This document shows, piece after piece, positions 34,784-37,315 of a stretch of 37,315 nucleotides of DNA. Location of the stretch: assembly GCA_944324905.1 (NCBI GenBank), contig CALUYB010000014.1:1-37315 (forward strand), read 5' to 3'. Numbering within the stretch: position 1 is the first letter of the stretch; each line of letters begins with the position of its first letter. A model generated the notes under the pieces. That model saw only the letters and a list, made by a program, of their open reading frames with translations, had not been told where the DNA came from and ran no database searches. This stretch comes from Candidatus Gastranaerophilales bacterium (GTDB taxonomy: Bacteria; Cyanobacteriota; Vampirovibrionia; Gastranaerophilales; Gastranaerophilaceae). Position numbers and translations under genes: made by a program.

Positions 34784-35785
34784 TTAACAAATTTTAAAAA
34801 TGAGCGCTTTAAGCGCTTTTTTTATTGTCAAAAAATTAAAAGAAAAAATGACACTAAAAATAAGCCTTTTTGTATTCATAGGATTTAAACGAGCGCAAAA
34901 ATAAGAGTAATTAGACCTGATAAACCTTAATACATCAAGCCTTACAAGTTTATTCCATTCAATAATTCTTTTTATTTGGGATGATTTTAAATATCTGAAA
35001 TTACCAATTAGAGGGTTTGATTCGCTTTGATTATTATTGTGGCGTCTGTAAGCGTATAGCGTTTGAGAAATCAAAGCAGAACCGCCTATTAAATGCAGAA
35101 AAGAAAAAACAAGTTTGTCTGCACCTGTTTTATAGTGCTCGGTTTCTTTAAATAAAAGTAAAAATTCAAGAGCTGATTTTCGCATCATTGCAGAACTTGA
35201 AGGCGACCATGCCCACGTGCCAAAGGGGATTTTTTTCTGATTTAAAATCTTTACTTCAAAATCATTATTGGAAATTTCAAAAATTTCTGACACATTTTCT
35301 TTTTTTAATATCATTTGTTTGTTTTCAAACATAGAAGAAGAAAGTGAGCAAAGTGAATGTAATGTCGAGTTTTCGTCAATTTCACAAGCGCTTGCGCTGG
35401 TGAATGCAACATTTGTTCTCATGTGAACTTGCAAGTGAGTTGCTAAATAATCCTCTAGCAAGACATCATCAGCGTCTATCATACAAACAAACTCACCACG
35501 GGCAATTTTTAAGCCCAAAAGAAAAGAGCCAAGTTGACCTTCGTTTTTTTTAGTTTCAATCACTCTTATTTCATTGGAATTAAAAAATTTTAAAACATTA
35601 CTTTTGTTTTTAAAGTTTTTATCTATAATTTTTTTAGTTTTTTCATCAGAAAAATCGTCAACAATAATTATCTCAAAGTTTTTATATGTTTGATTTTCAA
35701 TGCTTTTAATGCACTGCGGCAAGTATTTGCCTAAATTGTGGCAGGTGACGATTAGACTTACAAGTGGTTTTTTAAATTCGCTCAT
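34784..35785 (-). CDS. Family 2 glycosyltransferase
   Basis: A 333-residue GT-A enzyme. V-S-L-I-V-T-C-H-N-L-G-K-Y-L at 9-22, I-I-I-V-D-D-F-S-D at 39-47, and the metal/nucleotide motif M-I-D-A-D-D at 102-107 are typical GT2. A later W-S-P-S-S-S-A-M-M-R acceptor-region segment fits too. The C-terminus is basic and hydrophobic and may contact the membrane. It probably extends a surface polysaccharide. No Shine-Dalgarno at the ATG. The plus-strand terminator at 34803 lies inside its last codons. Confidence 0.88.
   Translation of the reverse strand: MSEFKKPLVSLIVTCHNLGKYLPQCIKSIENQTYKNFEIIIVDDFSDEKTKKIIDKNFKNKSNVLKFFNSNEIRVIETKKNEGQLGSFLLGLKIARGEFVCMIDADDVLLEDYLATHLQVHMRTNVAFTSASACEIDENSTLHSLCSLSSSMFENKQMILKKENVSEIFEISNNDFEVKILNQKKIPFGTWAWSPSSSAMMRKSALEFLLLFKETEHYKTGADKLVFSFLHLIGGSALISQTLYAYRRHNNNQSESNPLIGNFRYLKSSQIKRIIEWNKLVRLDVLRFIRSNYSYFCARLNPMNTKRLIFSVIFSFNFLTIKKALKALIFKIC
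34803..34823 (+). terminator. Terminator of the 66-residue gene
   Basis: AGCGC / GCGCT with a 5-base loop, then six T. Short but well formed. It overlaps the 3' end of the convergent glycosyltransferase gene. Confidence 0.7.
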
Positions 35786-35823
35786 AAATGTATTTTAGCA
35801 TTTTTTTTCAAGCTTGAAATAAA

Positions 35824-36894
35824 CTATAAAGCGTATTTAGGTTCACTTTCGTACAATTTTGGATATTCTTTAATATAGTCTTTTAACTCGGTACAAAAGG
35901 CCTCTAAGTCAAAACTTATACCTTCCCTTGGGGCAGACAACTCAATTCCTAAGGCACAGTAAAGGCTTTTTATAAACACATTTATAATAGCATCAGAGCC
36001 TCTTAAATATGGTACAGAATGCACTAAAAGCCAGTGCATTGTGGCAATTTTTTTATTTATTTCATTTAAATCTTTTTTTGTAAGCTTTTTGCCAAGGTAA
36101 TTTTCTACAATATCGTTGTAAATTTCTCTTGAATATTTTAGGGCAGATTTTACACCTTTTGACCTGTGCACAAGCTTGCCACCGCTTTTTCCAGAAACAC
36201 AATATATTTTTGTAGGAACAAAATCAGGATATTGTTCAGGCACTTTCACGCTAAATTCTTTTGCAACGGTATTTTTTGAAGCCTTGATCGCTTTTTCTAC
36301 ATACCTTTTTCCATAAGCACCATATTTTTCACCACTTAAATCGAACGGCGTTGCAAGACAGTTGTTTATAGCTTCATCGGTCCTTAAAACTCCTGCATTA
36401 AGAGCTTTTTCAAAATCAGTATCACTATTAATATTTAAAAAAGAACAGTTTGAAACATCTTTTGAAATCAAATCCAAAACATCTTCAAATTTTGCATTAC
36501 TTTTTATCATAAGTGCAGCATAGTTGCAACTTTCTGCCATATACCTTGCCCAGTCCATGTTTCTGCCATAACCGTAAATTTTAATAAAAAAGTTCTGAGG
36601 TTTTTGTTTTATGTTAGATGGGATATCAGGACAGTTATTTTCTTCCAAAAAATCTATTCTTCTTACTTTTAAATCGTAAAGGTCTGGAATGTCGTCTTTT
36701 TCAAATCCTAGCTTGAGACCTGAACCTTCATGTTTTTTGTTAACCAAATTAATTTTACTTGATGCAAGGTAATTAAGATAGTCAAAAAGAGGGTCGTTTG
36801 TAATTGTAGTATGTTGTTGGGCACAAAAATTTAAAGGGCTTTTTGCCGCTTGTTTCGGAATTGTATAGTATATATTTAGTGCATTTATTTTCAT
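35824..36894 (-). CDS. Hypothetical [NS]FxG-type protein
   Basis: A 356-residue protein beginning M-K-I-N-A-L-N-I-Y-Y with L-N-F-C-A at 21-25, the same N-terminal style as the repeat proteins. There is no membrane segment. The C-terminal third has the pattern M-H-W-L-L-V-H-S-V-P-Y-L-R-G-S-D-A-I followed by D-L-E-A-F-C-T-E-L. I recognise no family with confidence, though the H-W...P...R-G-S layout hints at an enzymatic or effector-like domain. No Shine-Dalgarno; TATACT lies nine bases before the ATG, so a leaderless transcript is possible. Confidence 0.65.
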   Translation of the reverse strand: MKINALNIYYTIPKQAAKSPLNFCAQQHTTITNDPLFDYLNYLASSKINLVNKKHEGSGLKLGFEKDDIPDLYDLKVRRIDFLEENNCPDIPSNIKQKPQNFFIKIYGYGRNMDWARYMAESCNYAALMIKSNAKFEDVLDLISKDVSNCSFLNINSDTDFEKALNAGVLRTDEAINNCLATPFDLSGEKYGAYGKRYVEKAIKASKNTVAKEFSVKVPEQYPDFVPTKIYCVSGKSGGKLVHRSKGVKSALKYSREIYNDIVENYLGKKLTKKDLNEINKKIATMHWLLVHSVPYLRGSDAIINVFIKSLYCALGIELSAPREGISFDLEAFCTELKDYIKEYPKLYESEPKYAL

Positions 36895-36961
36895 AAGACA
36901 ACAAGTATAAGTTTGCTAAATAAAAAAAATTGCTAATTTTTAAAAAAAATAAAAAAATCTA

Positions 36962-36990
36962 TTGATTATTTTTTTTGTGTTTGGTAGTAT
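36962..36990 (+). promoter_or_regulatory. Promoter for tRNA-Ala region
   Basis: TTGATT, 17-base spacer, TAGTAT. It lies 140 bases before the intact tRNA and about 41 before the partial copy, so it would transcribe the partial copy too. Confidence 0.45.
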
Positions 36991-37015
36991 AAATTTTGTC
37001 GAAAGTTTTTAGACA

Positions 37016-37145
37016 ATTGACAATTTAATATGGGGGTTTAGCTCAGTCCCCGTAAAGCATGAGGCTTTACGAAACTTGTATAGGCATCTGCAAGATGCTC
37101 TACCAAGAGAGCGATTGACAATTTAATATGGGGGTTTAGCTCAGT
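37016..37145 (+). repeat. Partial tRNA-Ala copy with inverted D-arm
   Basis: A 32-bp sequence (16 leader bases plus the first 16 bases of tRNA-Ala) occurs at 37016-37047 and again at 37114-37145, where it opens the intact gene. Between them lie a perfect 8-bp hairpin (CGTAAAGC / GCTTTACG, 37050-37070) and an inverted D-arm piece GATGCTCTACCAA (37094-37106) that ends in a fold-back (GCATC / GATGC). The order (5' copy, hairpin, inverted D-arm, intact tRNA) matches tRNA-Pro. Confidence 0.85.
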
Positions 37146-37202
37146 TGGTAGAGCATCTGCTTTGCACGCAGAGGGTCAGGAGTTCGAGTCTCCTAACCTC
37201 CA
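37130..37202 (+). tRNA. tRNA-Ala (anticodon UGC)
   Basis: Acceptor GGGGGTT pairs with AACCTCC (one G-U), discriminator A202 of 37202. Anticodon stem TCTGC/GCAGA closes TTTGCAC, giving UGC. The T-arm has GTTCGAGTC. CCA is not encoded. It is preceded by a partial copy of its own 5' end. Confidence 0.95.
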
Positions 37203-37215
37203 TTTTTTCTAAAAG

Positions 37216-37235
37216 AGAGCCGAAAAGGCTCTTTT
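37216..37235 (+). terminator. Terminator after tRNA-Ala
   Basis: AGAGCC / GGCTCT with loop GAAAA, followed by TTT. No gene is visible from here to the window end. Confidence 0.7.
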
Positions 37236-37315
37236 ATGCATGTTTACAGTATTGGCGGCAAAAAAAGAATAAAAACCAAAATTTTTAAAAACAGGCTAAA
37301 GCCTTTAATCATCTG

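Noticed and set aside
35807..35820. Palindrome TTTCAAGCTTGAAA as terminator of the glycosyltransferase or next gene
   Set aside because: No loop and no T-run on the useful side; probably chance in AT-rich DNA.
37017..37022. TTGACA as the -35 box of tRNA-Ala
   Set aside because: It lies only about 15 bases before the tRNA-like sequence, leaving no room for a spacer and -10 box; it is part of the duplicated leader.
37032..37104. A second, upstream tRNA-Ala gene
   Set aside because: Only the first 16 bases match; no anticodon arm in place, T-arm or acceptor 3' strand follows.

Overview
The window is AT-rich, densely coded bacterial chromosome. The best fit is a gut-type, non-photosynthetic relative of Cyanobacteria (Melainabacteria/Vampirovibrionia, Gastranaerophilales-like). 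This is inferred from gene content. Lysine/meso-DAP synthesis uses dapB-asd-dapA plus a distant LL-diaminopimelate aminotransferase (DapL). There is an S-layer-homology protein, a Gram-negative outer-membrane repertoire (MlaA-type protein, Pmp-like autotransporter) and a ferredoxin-dependent 2-oxoacid oxidoreductase. Several otherwise unrecognisable proteins share a short N-terminal [NS]-F-x-[GA] motif that I associate with this group. No phage, transposase, CRISPR array or rRNA was seen.

Layout. 1-1180: tRNA-Arg(UCU), a small secreted adhesin-E-like protein and tRNA-Pro(UGG) with odd partial tRNA copies around it. 1.2-4.2 kb: a hypothetical protein, a soluble orphan histidine kinase, RNase PH and a matrixin-like zinc protease. 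4.2-7.8 kb: ybaB-recR, then a four-gene 2-oxoacid:ferredoxin oxidoreductase operon. 7.8-9.9 kb: a 691-residue protein with a sigma-factor-like N-terminus, eight near-identical 40-residue repeats and a conserved C-terminal domain. 9.9-16.3 kb: SLH protein, dapB-asd-dapA and uvrB. 16.4-18.1 kb: a decayed [NS]FxG gene and a second member of the 7.8 kb repeat family. 18.2-26.2 kb: Pmp-like autotransporter, HET-C-like protein, DapL, a MlaA/alpha-beta-hydrolase fusion and a GT10 fucosyltransferase-like enzyme. 26.3-31.1 kb: pyruvate kinase, an EF-hand protein, a B12-type radical SAM enzyme and a coiled-coil protein. 31.1-32.0 kb: decayed DNA with a nucleoside-transporter fragment and two families of short palindromic repeats. 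32.0-36.9 kb: TcdA with two ABC sugar permeases, a 66-residue [NS]FxG peptide, a GT2 glycosyltransferase and another [NS]FxG-type protein. 36.9-37.3 kb: tRNA-Ala(UGC) preceded by a partial tRNA copy.

Housekeeping genes sit in short operons with translational overlaps (ybaB/recR, dapB/asd, the two permeases/tcdA) and good intrinsic terminators. The accessory layer consists of envelope proteins, possible effector-like [NS]FxG proteins and the repeat family.

The most unusual signals are three. (1) All three tRNA genes have an inverted copy of their own D-arm close upstream, and two also have a direct duplicate of leader plus tRNA 5' end. (2) A repeat family, one member with sigma-like regions, has near-identical repeats that vary at only a few fixed positions. 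(3) The HET-C-like gene has its Shine-Dalgarno sequence inside a perfect 12-bp inverted repeat.
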